From the NCBI RefSeq assembly GCF_002343915.1, contig NZ_NETK01000001.1, forward strand, positions 6,276,001 to 6,340,000: 64,000 nucleotides of DNA, in the 5' to 3' direction. The first letter of the stretch is position 1; the number at the start of each line of letters is the position of its first letter. The position numbers and the translations under genes are program-made. The notes under the pieces were generated by a model. The model was not told the origin of the DNA. It made no database searches and saw nothing but the letters and a program-made list of their open reading frames with translations. Of this stretch, positions 28,978-37,987 are shown piece after piece. This DNA is from Nannocystis exedens. Its GTDB lineage: Bacteria; Myxococcota_A; Polyangia; Nannocystales; Nannocystaceae.

Positions 28978-29341
28978 GGCGCGATCGTGGACCAGAGCCG
29001 CGGCGGCGTCGAGCGGCCCCGGACATGTCCCTTGGTGCAGGCGCGGACGGGCGCGACGGGCGAGGTCTGCGCGCCGGACGCGGCCGGCTGGAAGGAGCGC
29101 GTCGCGCGAGCGGTCCAGCGAGTCACCGTCGCTGGATCTTCATGAAGCGACGGCGCGCGGATCCACTGACCCTCGGCGCCCGCGCGGCTCGTCCGAGCCA
29201 TGCTGTCTCTCAGGACATGTCCGATCGGGCTTGGGGTGAGACGCCCCCGCCGGGAGGCGCACGACTGCACATGCGCACGCCGCGAGGTGCGGGGGTCGCG
29301 TGGGTGGCTCTCGGCCGCGGCGCCGGGCTACCCTGGCGCCG
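28978..29341. other. Divergent intergenic region with palindromic elements
   Basis: 364 bp between divergent starts. It holds two copies of GGACATGTCC (29021-29030 and 29213-29222), the second preceded by a partial arm (GCCATGCTGTCTCTC). This is one of the few places where the family lies upstream of genes rather than after them. Confidence 0.5.
29213..29222. repeat. GGACATGTCC palindrome upstream of the alginate lyase gene
   Basis: Perfect 10-bp palindrome 120 bp before the lyase start. A second copy is at 29021-29030. They could be single half-elements left from larger units, or operator-like sites. Confidence 0.5.
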
Positions 29342-30358
29342 ATGCGTACCTTCCACGTGCATTCGTTCGCGCTCCTCCTGCTGGCCGCCTGCCCCGGCGG
29401 CGACGACGGCGAGACGGACGGCGCGCCCACGACGACGAGCAGCGGGGCCACGACCGAGCCGGCGACCGACGGGACGAGCGAGCCCACGGGGACGACCGAC
29501 GCGGCGACCGACACCGGCGAGACGACCGACGCTCCGGGGACCACGAGCGCGCCGACGACCGGCCCGCTCGACACCACCACGGGCACCACCACCGACAGCA
29601 CCAGCACCACGGGCACCACCGACACCACCGGCACGGCGAGCACCGACGGGACCGACACGGACCCGAGCACCGGCGACCCGGCGATGTTGCCGGGGGACCT
29701 CCTCGACCTGACGAACTGGAAGCTGACGCTCCCGGTCGACACCGATCATCCCGGCAGCCCCGACGAGATCGAGCAACCCGAGCTGGCGACGTTCGTCGAC
29801 CCGCTCTACTACCACCTGAACGACACGCTCGACGGCGTGGTGTTCCGCGCGCACGCGGGCGGGGACACGACCGACAACTCCGGCTATCCGCGCTCGGAGC
29901 TGCGCGAGATGACCGACCAGGGCGCCGAGGAGGCGGCGTGGTCGTCGTCGCGGGGCACGCACCGGATGTTCATCGACCAGGCGATCACGCACCTGCCGGT
30001 CGAGAAGCCGCACATCGTGGTCGGCCAGATCCACGACGACGAGGACGACGTGATCGTGTTCCGCCTCGAGGGCAGCAAGCTGTTCATCGACCTCAACGGC
30101 GACGACGGCCCGGTGCTGACCGAGGACTACCAGCTCGGCGACCGCTTCACGGTCGCCTTCGAGGTCAGCGACGATCACGTCGACTGCTATTATAACGACA
30201 CGTTCATCTACAGCCACCCGCAGGCGTTCAGCGGCGCGTACTTCAAGGCCGGCGCCTACGTGCAGTCGTCCTGCCAGGGCGAGAAGGAGGTCCCCGGCGA
30301 GTCCTGCGACGCCTACGGCGAGGTCGTGATCTACGACGTGAGCGTCGAGCACACCTGA
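29342..30358 (+). CDS. PL7-family alginate lyase lipoprotein
   Basis: 338-residue predicted lipoprotein: LLLLAACPGG lipobox, about 100 residues of Thr/Gly/Asp/Ser linker, then a polysaccharide lyase family 7 jelly roll. The three PL7 signatures are present: YPRSELREM at about 181, the catalytic QIH at about 228, and YFKAGAYVQ at about 299. The enzyme cleaves alginate or a related uronate polymer by beta-elimination. A surface-bound lyase fits a predatory or scavenging soil or marine lifestyle. Confidence 0.92.
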   Translation: MRTFHVHSFALLLLAACPGGDDGETDGAPTTTSSGATTEPATDGTSEPTGTTDAATDTGETTDAPGTTSAPTTGPLDTTTGTTTDSTSTTGTTDTTGTASTDGTDTDPSTGDPAMLPGDLLDLTNWKLTLPVDTDHPGSPDEIEQPELATFVDPLYYHLNDTLDGVVFRAHAGGDTTDNSGYPRSELREMTDQGAEEAAWSSSRGTHRMFIDQAITHLPVEKPHIVVGQIHDDEDDVIVFRLEGSKLFIDLNGDDGPVLTEDYQLGDRFTVAFEVSDDHVDCYYNDTFIYSHPQAFSGAYFKAGAYVQSSCQGEKEVPGESCDAYGEVVIYDVSVEHT

Positions 30359-30386
30359 TCGGTGGGCGTCGTCGCTCCTGGTACGC

Positions 30387-30412
30387 GAGACATGTCCTTC
30401 GAGACATGTCCT
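30387..30412. repeat. ACATGTCC-type element, clean two-arm copy
   Basis: Two GACATGTCC half-sites separated by TTCGA, 28 bp after the lyase stop and before a convergent gene. This is the clearest example of the basic unit; the two GACATGTC arms can pair across the loop. Confidence 0.7.
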
Positions 30413-30588
30413 CACGAGCCTGAGCCCCGTCGGTGACGATGCGCCGGTCCCCTGCGGTCGCTCGCCCCGCGGCGCGGTCGGGGCCGGGCCTGTGAGCCTG
30501 CCGGGCTCACTCGGGGCGAGGGGCGAGTCGCGGCGGAGGAGCCGCCGCCGACAGCGGGCTCGATGCGTGCGAGCGCCGAGCGAGCCGC

Positions 30589-31455
30589 TCAATCGATGGC
30601 GAAGCAGTACACGCGGCCGGCGCCGCCCTTCGGGGCGGTGTCGTTGCAGCCGCCGCTCTCGTGGACCGAGTTCCACGAGCGGTACTCCTCGGCGTCGCTG
30701 CCCATGGGCCCGAGGCCGTCGGAGTGGCCGACCTGGGCGAACAGGGTCGGGTCTTCCGAGGTCCAGTCGGCGCAGGTCCGGCCGGGAGTGACGGTGCCGT
30801 CCTTGTTCGAGCCGGTGAGGATGTCGTGCTCGTTGGGATCGGGGGAGCCGTCCCACTGGCCGGGGACCATCTCGCCGTTCTCGTCGAGGAACAGCGCGGG
30901 GTCGCCGTCCTTGGTGTGCAGCTCGGCCAGGTCGGCGGCGACCATGACGAGCTCGGCGTTGTACCACGGGCCTTGACCGATCCGGTCCCTGGCGTGGATG
31001 GGCTGGTCGTCGGGGCCGTTCTCGACGCTGAGGTAGGCGTGCCACGTCTTGTCGCCCGCGCCGACGGCGTCGGCCAGGTCCTGGCAGCGCTGGTCGGCGC
31101 CCTCGAGACCTCCGAGGTTGCCGGTGGGGCTGCCCGTGCTCGAGACGAAGAAGCTGAGCGAGGGCTCGACCTGTCCTCCAGTGGTCGAGGTGCCGGTGGC
31201 GTCGGCCGTGGTGGCGTCGGTGCCGGTGGTGGGCGTCGACGTGGCCGTGGTGGCGTCGGTCGAGGTGCCGGTGGCGGGCGCCGTGGTGCTGGTGCCGTCG
31301 GTCGAGGGCGCGGTGGTGCCGTCGGTCGTGGCGGCGCTGGTGTCCGAGGTCGAGCCGGTGGTGTCGCCGGTGTTGCCGCCGCAGGCGGACATCACGAGCG
31401 AGAAACCGAGAGCGAGGGCGGCGCCGGGGCGATGAATAGTGCGAGTGGTTTTCAT
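30589..31455 (-). CDS. Lipoprotein with DUF1554-like lectin-type domain
   Basis: 288-residue lipoprotein: FSLVMSACGG lipobox and a Thr/Ser/Asp linker of about 75 residues. The domain opens FVSSTGSPTGNLGGLEGADQ and ends RVYCFAID with paired cysteines, the same frame as the DUF1554-like ends of the repeat lipoproteins, here without DUF4215 repeats. The start at 31455 is set by the signal peptide; the frame is open far upstream into repeats. Probably a surface binding protein. Ligand unknown. Confidence 0.8.
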   Translation of the reverse strand: MKTTRTIHRPGAALALGFSLVMSACGGNTGDTTGSTSDTSAATTDGTTAPSTDGTSTTAPATGTSTDATTATSTPTTGTDATTADATGTSTTGGQVEPSLSFFVSSTGSPTGNLGGLEGADQRCQDLADAVGAGDKTWHAYLSVENGPDDQPIHARDRIGQGPWYNAELVMVAADLAELHTKDGDPALFLDENGEMVPGQWDGSPDPNEHDILTGSNKDGTVTPGRTCADWTSEDPTLFAQVGHSDGLGPMGSDAEEYRSWNSVHESGGCNDTAPKGGAGRVYCFAID

Positions 31456-31617
31456 GTGAGTACGGGCACCATGCCGCGGAGTCCGGGGAGAGTCCAGCGG
31501 CGGCGCGATCGATTCGCAGCCCCAGCGAGCGCGGCAGGAACGAGGTGAGGTCGCGGCGAGCGCGCTGGCCGGCGGCCTGCAGGTGGTGGCCTGGCGGCGG
31601 CTGCGGGGGTCGGCGGT

Positions 31618-31637
31618 GACATGTTCCGAGAGACAGG
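31618..31637. repeat. ACATGTCC-type element
   Basis: GACATGTTCC followed by GAGAGACAGG. Degenerate two-arm copy. Confidence 0.45.
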
Positions 31638-31900
31638 AAAACTCCGTGCGGCGCGCACGGGGGGTCGCAAAGGGTGTGGTGAATTCACCGGAGTCGAGGG
31701 TCGGACGGCGCTGGAGACGGGGCTGCGCGAGCGCGCCAGGGAATGCGGGGGCGCGCGATGCCGAGGGCGTGGCGCTCGATCGAACCGCAGACGAGGGCGG
31801 CTGCTCGCGCGCCGGAGCCTTCGGAGGCACGGGCCTCGCTCGGGGCGGGCGGCGCGGTGAATCGCCGCCGGCGAAGGTCGTACGGGCCCGAGAGGCGGCT

Positions 31901-32140
31901 CGAATGCTCGGTGCGGTGATGCGCCGTCGAATGCGGCCTCGGTTCACGCGACCGCGGTGCTCGCATGGGTGGATACGCTCGCTCGAATGCTCGGTGCGGT
32001 GATTCGCCGCCGGAGGTGCGGCCTCGGTTCACGCGACCGCGGTGCTCGCATGGGTGGATACGCTCGCTCGAATGCTCGGTGCGGTGATTCGCCGCCATAG
32101 GTGCGGCCTGGAGCTCGCGCGACCCCGGTGCTCGTCATCG
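31901..32140. repeat. 84-bp tandem repeat, about 2.8 units
   Basis: Units start at 31901, 31984 and 32069 with CGAATGCTCGGTGCGGTGAT; unit lengths are 83 and 85 bp, and the third is partial and diverges after about 35 bp. Units 1 and 2 differ mainly in a short stretch near position 20-30. Confidence 0.75.
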
Positions 32141-32165
32141 CGGCTGGGAGCACCGGCGTCCGGGC

Positions 32166-32300
32166 TCACTCGAAGGTCAGGAACGAGTCGGCGAGGGTGC
32201 GCACGCCGTCGGCGAACTCGATCTCGGTCTTGCCGTCGCGGCGGAGGAGCACCCGGCCGCGGCCGAACTTGCGGTGCGAGGCGTGGCGCCCGAGGTCGGG
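32166..32300 (-). pseudogene. C-terminal fragment with SH3/tudor-like barrel
   Basis: The last 45 codons read ASHRKFGRGRVLLRRDGK, then TEIEFADGVRTLADSFLTFE before a stop. This matches the small barrel that ends UvrD/PcrA-type helicases and similar proteins (HpkFGxGxVL...F.DG..). The upstream part is missing: at about 32300 the sequence becomes the antisense of a serine hydrolase fragment. Truncated gene. Confidence 0.55.
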
Positions 32301-32900
32301 CGCGCTGGCGGAGGTGATCGCGGCGGAGATCGCCGGGCCGCTCGGGCTGCGCGGGCTGGTGGGGCAGCGGCCCGGGGGGACGGTCGCGGGGCTGGTGCGC
32401 GGGCATCGAGAGCGGGTGCCGGTGCCCGCAGACACTCACTACGAGGCGCCGCACGGGGCCGGCTCGATCGCCGCGGGGGCCGACGATCTGGTGCGAGTGC
32501 TGCACGCGGTGCTGTCGGGGCGGTTGGTGACGGCGAGGACGGCCGCGGGGATGCTCGGCGACATGGCGCCGATGTTCGAAGAGCCGTCGCTGCGCTACGG
32601 GCGAGGCATGATGTTCTATGACGTGCCGGGCGGGCCGGGGCGGATGATCGGCCACAGCGGCGGGGCGACGGGAGCGCGGGCGATCGTGGCGTATCTGCCG
32701 GCCGAGCCGGCGTTCGTGGCGGTGATGATGAACGACGAGCGGCCGGCGGAGGCAGGGCTGTGGGCGCTGGTGCAGGCGGCGCGCGGTCGAGGCGGCGCTG
32801 GAGCGCGCGCGAGAGATGGGCGGAGCGGAGGTCGCTCGCGTAGTTTCAGGGGAGCGACCTCCGGTGACGGCGGTCGCTCGCGGGACGGCCGGCGATCGGC
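32300..32900 (+). pseudogene. Truncated, frameshifted serine hydrolase (beta-lactamase-like)
   Basis: From about 32300 the plus strand encodes the C-terminal half of a class C beta-lactamase/D-Ala-D-Ala carboxypeptidase-like protein: LAEVIAAEIAGPLGLRG, YGRGMMFYDVPGG, and the KTG-equivalent GHSGGATGARAIVAYLP. The SxxK and YxN parts are absent. Near 32785 the frame must shift by one base to continue (AVEAALERAREMGGAEV). No start codon or ribosome site. Two defects make it a pseudogene. Confidence 0.65.
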
Positions 32901-32901
32901 G

Positions 32902-33819
32902 TCAGGACCCGAGCGCCAGCTCGAGCGCGTCCTGCAGCGTCGCCACCGTCGTCAGCGACTGCGCCTCGAGGCCGAGCTTGACGATCAGCGTCGCCACCAC
33001 CGGCGAGATGCCCGAGAGCACGCAGCGGCAGCCGAGCAGGCCGACGGCGCGGCTCGTCCGCAGCAGCGACTCGACGGTGGGGGTGTCGATCTCCTGCAGG
33101 CCGGTCAGATCGAGGATCGCGGTGCGGGCGCCGGTGCGCGAGATCGCCGACAGCAGGTCGTCGGTCATGCGCGCGGCGCGGTCGCCGTACAGGCCGCCGA
33201 GCACCGGCACGGCCAGCACCCCGCGGCCGACCTGCAGGATCGGGCTGCCGATCCGCTCGATCACCTGCTCCTGGGCGCGCAGGCGCGACATCTGCTCGAC
33301 CTGGTCGGTGATGTCCATGATGTAGCCGAAGTAGTGCGTGATCTCGTTGCGGTCGTCGCGGAGGATCACGGTGTAATCGGCGACCCACAGCGCGCGGCCG
33401 TCGGCGTGGAGGATCCGGTAGGGCTGATGGACGAACCACGCGGCCCCGGCCTTGCTGTGGGTGGTGACCTCCTCGAACACGCGCGGGAGGTCGGCCTCGT
33501 GGATGAGCGAGGCGTACGGCCGACGACCGCTGGAGATGTCCTCGAGCGGGTAGCCGGTGAGGGTGGCGACGTTGGGCGAGACGTACTCGATCGGCCAGCC
33601 CTCGCGGTTCTGCCAGCGGAACACGACGACCGGCCCGACCGCGAACAAGAGCCGCTCCTGCAGGCGGGCGTCGGAGGCGCGGATCAGCCGGTTGACCTCG
33701 CGCTCGAGCTCTCCCAGCGCATCGTCGCCGGGAACGGCGATCGGCTCGGGGGCACCGGCGTCGGCGATGCCGCGCACGCGACGGACGAGCTCCTGGATCC
33801 GCGAGTCGACATCCGACAT
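32902..33819 (-). CDS. PAS-STAS regulatory protein (RsbR-like)
   Basis: 305-residue cytoplasmic protein. N-terminal helices, a PAS domain (VVFRWQNREGWPIEYVSPNVA to DYTVILRDDRNEI), a coiled linker, then a C-terminal STAS domain with the core LGCRCVLSGISP and the switch region AILDLTGLQEIDTPTVE, where a Thr follows the Asp as in RsbR/RsbS proteins phosphorylated by RsbT-type kinases. Such proteins feed stressosome or anti-sigma pathways; no RsbT-like kinase lies next to it. A divergent paralogue lies at 34364. Confidence 0.85.
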   Translation of the reverse strand: MSDVDSRIQELVRRVRGIADAGAPEPIAVPGDDALGELEREVNRLIRASDARLQERLLFAVGPVVVFRWQNREGWPIEYVSPNVATLTGYPLEDISSGRRPYASLIHEADLPRVFEEVTTHSKAGAAWFVHQPYRILHADGRALWVADYTVILRDDRNEITHYFGYIMDITDQVEQMSRLRAQEQVIERIGSPILQVGRGVLAVPVLGGLYGDRAARMTDDLLSAISRTGARTAILDLTGLQEIDTPTVESLLRTSRAVGLLGCRCVLSGISPVVATLIVKLGLEAQSLTTVATLQDALELALGS

Positions 33820-34363
33820 TTCTGGGCACACTAAACGAGGTTCTGCTCGCGAACAAGCGCCGCGACGGCCCCCGCGACCGCCGACTGCGCATCCGCTCGC
33901 TTCGCGAATTCGAGCTCTTCGGATGCGGGGCGCCTCCATTCATCACACTGGAGCAATAGCGACGAAATTCGCGGCGCGGCGCCCGCTGCGGCGGCTCCGG
34001 CGTCCGCGGCCGGGGAGGCCGCCGACGCGTTGTCGCGCGGTCGTGACCGAAATGACGCGGTCCTGCCCGCCGTCGGGCTGTGACGCAGGGGGAGGCGATG
34101 TGCTCGAAGCGGACCTCCGTGACTACTCGGCGGTCGAGCCCGTGCTCGCCGGCCTCGTATCGTCGCGGGGGCCGGAACGATCTCCCGGTGCGCTGTGTAT
34201 ATTCATACCCGGCGATGGCGGCATCACCGCAGCCACGAATCGAGCGTGGGGCCACGGCGCCCGATTCGCAGCGCTGCCTTTGCGGAGATTCCTCGGGCCG
34301 CGTGGAAGGTCCAGGATCCTGGCGCGAGGTCCTTTGTCGGAACCAGGCGATCCTTCATCCCTA
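33820..34363. other. Divergent region between two PAS-STAS genes
   Basis: About 540 bp. The frame of the downstream gene is open from 33557, but the stretch before 34364 is Arg/Pro-rich and lacks domain-like order. Lower GC segments (for example around 34190-34210) may hold promoters. No other gene seen. Confidence 0.4.
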
Positions 34364-35311
34364 TTGGTACGTGCGCAGGAGGAGATCCAGGAGCTCCGCC
34401 GGCGATTGGCAGCGGCCGAGGTCGCGGCGCGCCGCTATCGCGCGCTGGTCGATTCGAGCGCGGTGAGCGTCCAGGTCTACCGCGCCGACGGCAGCACCGC
34501 CGAGGTCAACGGCGCCTACGAGCAGCTGTGGCGGGTGACGGCCGAGGAGGTGGCGGCGTACAACGTGCTCGCCGACCCGCAGGTGCGCGCGCACGGGATC
34601 ATGCCGCTGATCGAGCGGGTGTTCCGCGATGGGCACGCGGCGCAGATGCCGTCGATCCGCTACGACCCGGTGGTCAACGAGCTGGTGGGCACCGGTCAGG
34701 CGGCGTGGGTGGCCTCGGCGATGTCGCCGGTGGTGCGCGCGGACGGGCAGGTCGAGGAGGTGCTGCATATCCACCTGCACGTCGGCGAGCTCAAGCAGAG
34801 CGAGGAGGAGCTGCGCGAGCAGAACCGCCGGCTCGAGGAGGCCGTGCAGGCCCGCACCGCCGAGCTTGAGAGCAAGCTGCGGCTGATCGAATCGCAGCAG
34901 GAGGTGATCCGCGAGCTCTCGACGCCGATCATCGAGGTGTGGGACGGGGTGATCACGCTGCCGATCGTCGGCCTGATCGACACCGTCCGCACGGCGGAGA
35001 TCATGGACAACCTGCTGCAGGCGGTCGTGCGCACGCGGGCCCGCTTCGCCATCCTCGACCTCACCGGCGTCGAGGTGGTCGACACCGGGACCGCGAGCCA
35101 CCTGATCGGGATGATCCAGGCGATCCGTCTGCTCGGCGCGGAGGGCATCCTGACCGGCATCCACCCGATGATCGCGCAGACGATCGTGTCGCTCGGCGTC
35201 GACCTCACGCGCGTGACGGTGCAGGCCCGGCTGCGCGACGCCCTGCAGTACTGCATCGCCAGGCTCGACGAACGGGCGCGCGCGAGCCACGAGGGCGCCG
35301 CGCCGGCGTGA
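34364..35311 (+). CDS. PAS-STAS regulatory protein, divergent paralogue
   Basis: About 315 residues: N-terminal coiled helix (AQEEIQELRRRLAAAE), PAS domain (ALVDSSAVSVQVYRADG to VLHIHLHVGEL), a coiled coil (EEELREQNRRLEEAVQ), then a STAS domain with TPIIEVWDGVITLPIVGLID and the switch AILDLTGVEVVDTGTAS. The start is uncertain: a TTG at 34364 directly precedes the coiled helix, and the open frame upstream looks non-coding. Together with the divergent gene at 32902 it may form a mixed RsbR-type complex. Confidence 0.8.
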   Translation: MVRAQEEIQELRRRLAAAEVAARRYRALVDSSAVSVQVYRADGSTAEVNGAYEQLWRVTAEEVAAYNVLADPQVRAHGIMPLIERVFRDGHAAQMPSIRYDPVVNELVGTGQAAWVASAMSPVVRADGQVEEVLHIHLHVGELKQSEEELREQNRRLEEAVQARTAELESKLRLIESQQEVIRELSTPIIEVWDGVITLPIVGLIDTVRTAEIMDNLLQAVVRTRARFAILDLTGVEVVDTGTASHLIGMIQAIRLLGAEGILTGIHPMIAQTIVSLGVDLTRVTVQARLRDALQYCIARLDERARASHEGAAPA

Positions 35312-35418
35312 GCGCGGGCCGCTGTTCCTCCGCCGGGTGAACCCCGCGACGAAGCGGTCGGGGCCCGGCTCGCGCGCGCAGGCCGGACGCGTCCGCGGGG
35401 CCGCGTGCGCGCGGGGCC

Positions 35419-36180
35419 TCAGCCGTTCTCGACGGCGACGGCCGTGGCCGCGAGCAGGTCCTCGGCCGGGACCCACGGGGCGGCCGGCATGTAGCTGCCG
35501 GTGATCTCGAGGTCGACGCTGGCCGGCCTGCCGAATGGGTCGACGTCGTGGAAGGTCACCGTGCCGGTGGCGCTCGCGGCGTACACGATGTCCTTTTCGA
35601 AGTACTGGTACGGGTCGAGGCAATCGTCGAGGTCCTGGTGGACGAACACGTAGCGGGCGCCCCACTCGGCCGGCTGCTCGACGGGCTCGTACTGCGGGGT
35701 GTCGAGGCCGCCGTTGGCGAGCGACTCGAGGATGAACCCGCGACACAGGCCGGCCTCGACGTCCCGCTGGATGACGCGGATCTGCAGGGTGAGGAGGCTT
35801 TCGACCCACCACGCCCGCGTGACCGGCTGCGCGGGCGCGCCGGTGGTGCCAATGGTGGTCGACGCGTCGCCGGTGGTGGTCGTGGTCGCGTCGGTGGTGG
35901 TGGTGCCGCCGGTCGTGACGGGCGGTTCGCCGGTGGTCGTCCCCGGCTCGGCGCCGGAGGTCGTGGTGGTGCCGCCGGCGCTCGCGCCGGTCGGTGCGTC
36001 GCTGGTGGAGCTCTCGCCCGCGCCGGTCGCCCCGTCGGTGGTCGCGGCCTCGGTCGTGCCGGTCGTGCCGGTCGTGCCGTCGGTGCTCGCGCCGGTGGTC
36101 TCGGTGGCGGTGCCGGTCGCGTCGCCGCAGGCGAGCACGAGCGCGAATGTACACAGGGCGGGATCGACGATTCGTCGCAT
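35419..36180 (-). CDS. Lipoprotein with long Thr/Gly linker, unknown function
   Basis: 253 residues. FALVLACGDA lipobox, about 105 residues of Thr/Gly/Ala/Ser linker, then a compact 125-residue domain (AWWVESLLTLQIRVIQRDV through ENG) with two Cys and aromatic-rich strands. No catalytic motif or family recognised. Convergent with the PAS-STAS gene; the 107-bp gap has no palindromic element. Confidence 0.75.
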   Translation of the reverse strand: MRRIVDPALCTFALVLACGDATGTATETTGASTDGTTGTTGTTEAATTDGATGAGESSTSDAPTGASAGGTTTTSGAEPGTTTGEPPVTTGGTTTTDATTTTTGDASTTIGTTGAPAQPVTRAWWVESLLTLQIRVIQRDVEAGLCRGFILESLANGGLDTPQYEPVEQPAEWGARYVFVHQDLDDCLDPYQYFEKDIVYAASATGTVTFHDVDPFGRPASVDLEITGSYMPAAPWVPAEDLLAATAVAVENG

Positions 36181-36414
36181 CGGCCGGTGATAACCCGCGG
36201 GTCGACGATTCGCCAGAGGGCGCGGGAGCTTCGCGGTGGGGGGTGAAGATGACAGCGCCTCTTCCCCTCGTGGCCCGTCCGGCCGGAGCGGAGGTCGTGC
36301 GCGCCCGGGTCGGCGCTCCCTACAGCCGCGATCACCGAGCGGGGCGACGCGTGGCGAGGAGCGGACGCGGGCGCCGCGTGAGCGAGCCGGTGCGACGCTG
36401 CGGCCCGGCGGCGC

Positions 36415-37068
36415 TCACGGGACGACGGTGAGGTGGTTCTCGACGCGCGAGACGCCCGGCGCGCGCCAGACGGCCCGCTCGGCCTCCTCCAGCTCGCGCC
36501 ACGAGCGGACGTTGCCGCGGAGGACGACGGTGCCGCCGTGCATGTCGACGGAGATCCGGCGCGCGTCGAGCTCGGCGCTGCGCCTGAACGCGTCCTCGAT
36601 GCGGGCCTTGACGTCGTGCTCGGGCAGGCGCGGGGTGACGATGATGGCATTGGCGACCCCGACCACGCCGGCGAGGTGGCGCACGGCCTGCTCGGCCTCG
36701 ACCTTTTGATATTGCCACTCGACCTGGCCCTCGAGGGTGATCCAGCCGTCTTTGACGAGGACGGTGACCGCGTCGCGCGGGACGGTCGTGTTCGCCTTGA
36801 GGGCGCTAACGGCGGCGGCGGCGATGTCCTCGTCGGTGCGCTGGCTGGTCCCCGCGAGCTTGACGTGCAGCTCGTTGGCCACGGCCGCCACCCCGTAGAC
36901 GCTCTTCGCCGCCTTCTCCGCCGCGAACTTCTCGCCGTACGAGGGGACGTGCCCCGTCAGGGTGACGACGCCGTCCTTGACGGTCACCCCAATGTGCGCC
37001 GGGTTGACCGCCGGCTCCCAAACGAGCTCTTCCAAGATCTCTCGCTGCAAATCGAGGTCCGACTTCAT
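36415..37068 (-). CDS. Triple BON-domain protein
   Basis: 217-residue soluble protein with three BON repeats, each with the alpha-beta pattern ending in a strand-turn-strand: VTVKDGVVTLTGHVPS, VLVKDGWITLEGQVEWQ, VDMHGGTVVLRGNVRSW. BON domains bind membrane lipids or other BON proteins and occur in osmotic-stress proteins such as OsmY. No signal peptide is visible. AGGAG six bases before ATG 37068 fixes the start. Probably stress induced, but no regulatory site was found. Confidence 0.9.
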   Translation of the reverse strand: MKSDLDLQREILEELVWEPAVNPAHIGVTVKDGVVTLTGHVPSYGEKFAAEKAAKSVYGVAAVANELHVKLAGTSQRTDEDIAAAAVSALKANTTVPRDAVTVLVKDGWITLEGQVEWQYQKVEAEQAVRHLAGVVGVANAIIVTPRLPEHDVKARIEDAFRRSAELDARRISVDMHGGTVVLRGNVRSWRELEEAERAVWRAPGVSRVENHLTVVP

Positions 37069-37517
37069 GGGTGCTCCTTTCACCAGCAGCCGCGACCGGG
37101 CGCCGCGGCGGGGTTTGGCGTAACACCGGGGCGCGAGTCCGGCAAGGACGTCGGCCGGCGCGCCGAACGAGGGCCGCGACGAATGACGGCAGTCGGCCGA
37201 ATGCGTGGTGTGATGAATGGGGGCGGCGGAGCGGGCGCCGCGAAGGCGCGGGCTCATCGGGGCGCTCGTCGACGGGCCACCGCGCCGGCGCGCGTGCGCC
37301 TGTTCGTCCCCGTGCCGCGAATCGGCGAGTCGACGGGCTGACGAGGGGGCCCTCGACCTCACGGCCGGGGCGGCGCGGGCGAGGCCGCGAAGGCCGGCGA
37401 GGCGCCCGGCTGCGGCGGTTTCGCTTCATGGGAGTCACACCGGAATAGCGACAGCTACCCGGGGCCGCTTGAGTGCAGCGGGTCGAAGGTCCGCGGCGAG
37501 TCGCGGCATGCTCGGGC
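37069..37517. other. Divergent intergenic region with a 44-bp dispersed repeat
   Basis: About 450 bp between the BON gene and a membrane-protein gene. The repeat at 37422-37465 (listed separately) lies 52 bp before the plus-strand start. Nothing else identified. Confidence 0.5.
37422..37465. repeat. 44-bp dispersed repeat, copy 1
   Basis: Starts CGCTTCATGG and ends GACAGCTACCCGGGGC; 41 of 44 bases match the copy at 49679-49722. In both places it lies shortly upstream of a plus-strand gene start. Confidence 0.7.
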
Positions 37518-37889
37518 ATGCTCGAGACGTTCCCGGCCAGCGACGTCGTCCTCGCCCTCACGGCGGTCGGGCTGGTCCTCGGCGCCGTCGTGGCCCTCGG
37601 CGCGGTCCTCCGCGGGCGCGGCGACGCGGCGCTGGTGATCCACTGCCTGTGCGCGGGCCCGCCGGCCGCGGGCCCGCTGCTCCTCGCGCACCTGCTGACC
37701 TACGGGCTCACGCACCCGAGGTGGATCGTCGCGTTCACGCTCGCGGGCGTCGGCTACGCGCTCCACCCGCTCGCCGTCCCGCGGCTGTTTCCCCGGCGGG
37801 GGCGCGCGGTGCATCACCTCGGCGCGCTGGTCAGCGTCGCGCTCCACGTGCTGGTGCTGGCGGTGATCGCCGGAGTCGCGCTGCCGTAG
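37518..37889 (+). CDS. Small four-helix membrane protein
   Basis: 123 residues with four hydrophobic segments (VVLALTAVGLVLGAVVALGAV and similar), no Cys motif and no charged catalytic residues. ATG 37518 is one of two close ATGs and is in frame. No family recognised. Convergent with the kinase gene; a small hairpin lies between. Confidence 0.7.
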   Translation: MLETFPASDVVLALTAVGLVLGAVVALGAVLRGRGDAALVIHCLCAGPPAAGPLLLAHLLTYGLTHPRWIVAFTLAGVGYALHPLAVPRLFPRRGRAVHHLGALVSVALHVLVLAVIAGVALP

Positions 37890-37912
37890 GTCGATCGAGC
37901 CGGTGCCGCCAT

Positions 37913-37933
37913 TGTCGTGAAACAATCATGACA
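37913..37933. terminator. Small hairpin between convergent genes
   Basis: TGTCGTGA and TCATGACA pair over 8 bp (one G-T) around AACAA, 24 bp after the membrane-protein stop. Stem sequence resembles but is not the ACATGTCC family. Confidence 0.45.
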
Positions 37934-37987
37934 GCGAGTGATGGCGACGCCGGCGAACGTCGTGCGGTGAACCGCCTCGCGGGCGAA

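Larger units (their letters stand above)
31456..32165. other. Repeat-bearing intergenic region
   Basis: About 710 bp. It contains a palindromic element at 31618 and an 84-bp tandem repeat at 31901-32140. No gene between 31456 and 31900 has a believable start or composition. Confidence 0.5.

Noticed and set aside
29021..29222. Operator pair for a specific repressor controlling the alginate lyase
   Set aside because: The same palindrome occurs mostly after genes and within coding sequence, which does not fit a dedicated operator.
36181..36414. Hidden gene between the lipoprotein and the BON gene
   Set aside because: Open frames exist on both strands, but they are Arg/Gly-rich, have no ribosome site and lack domain-like order.
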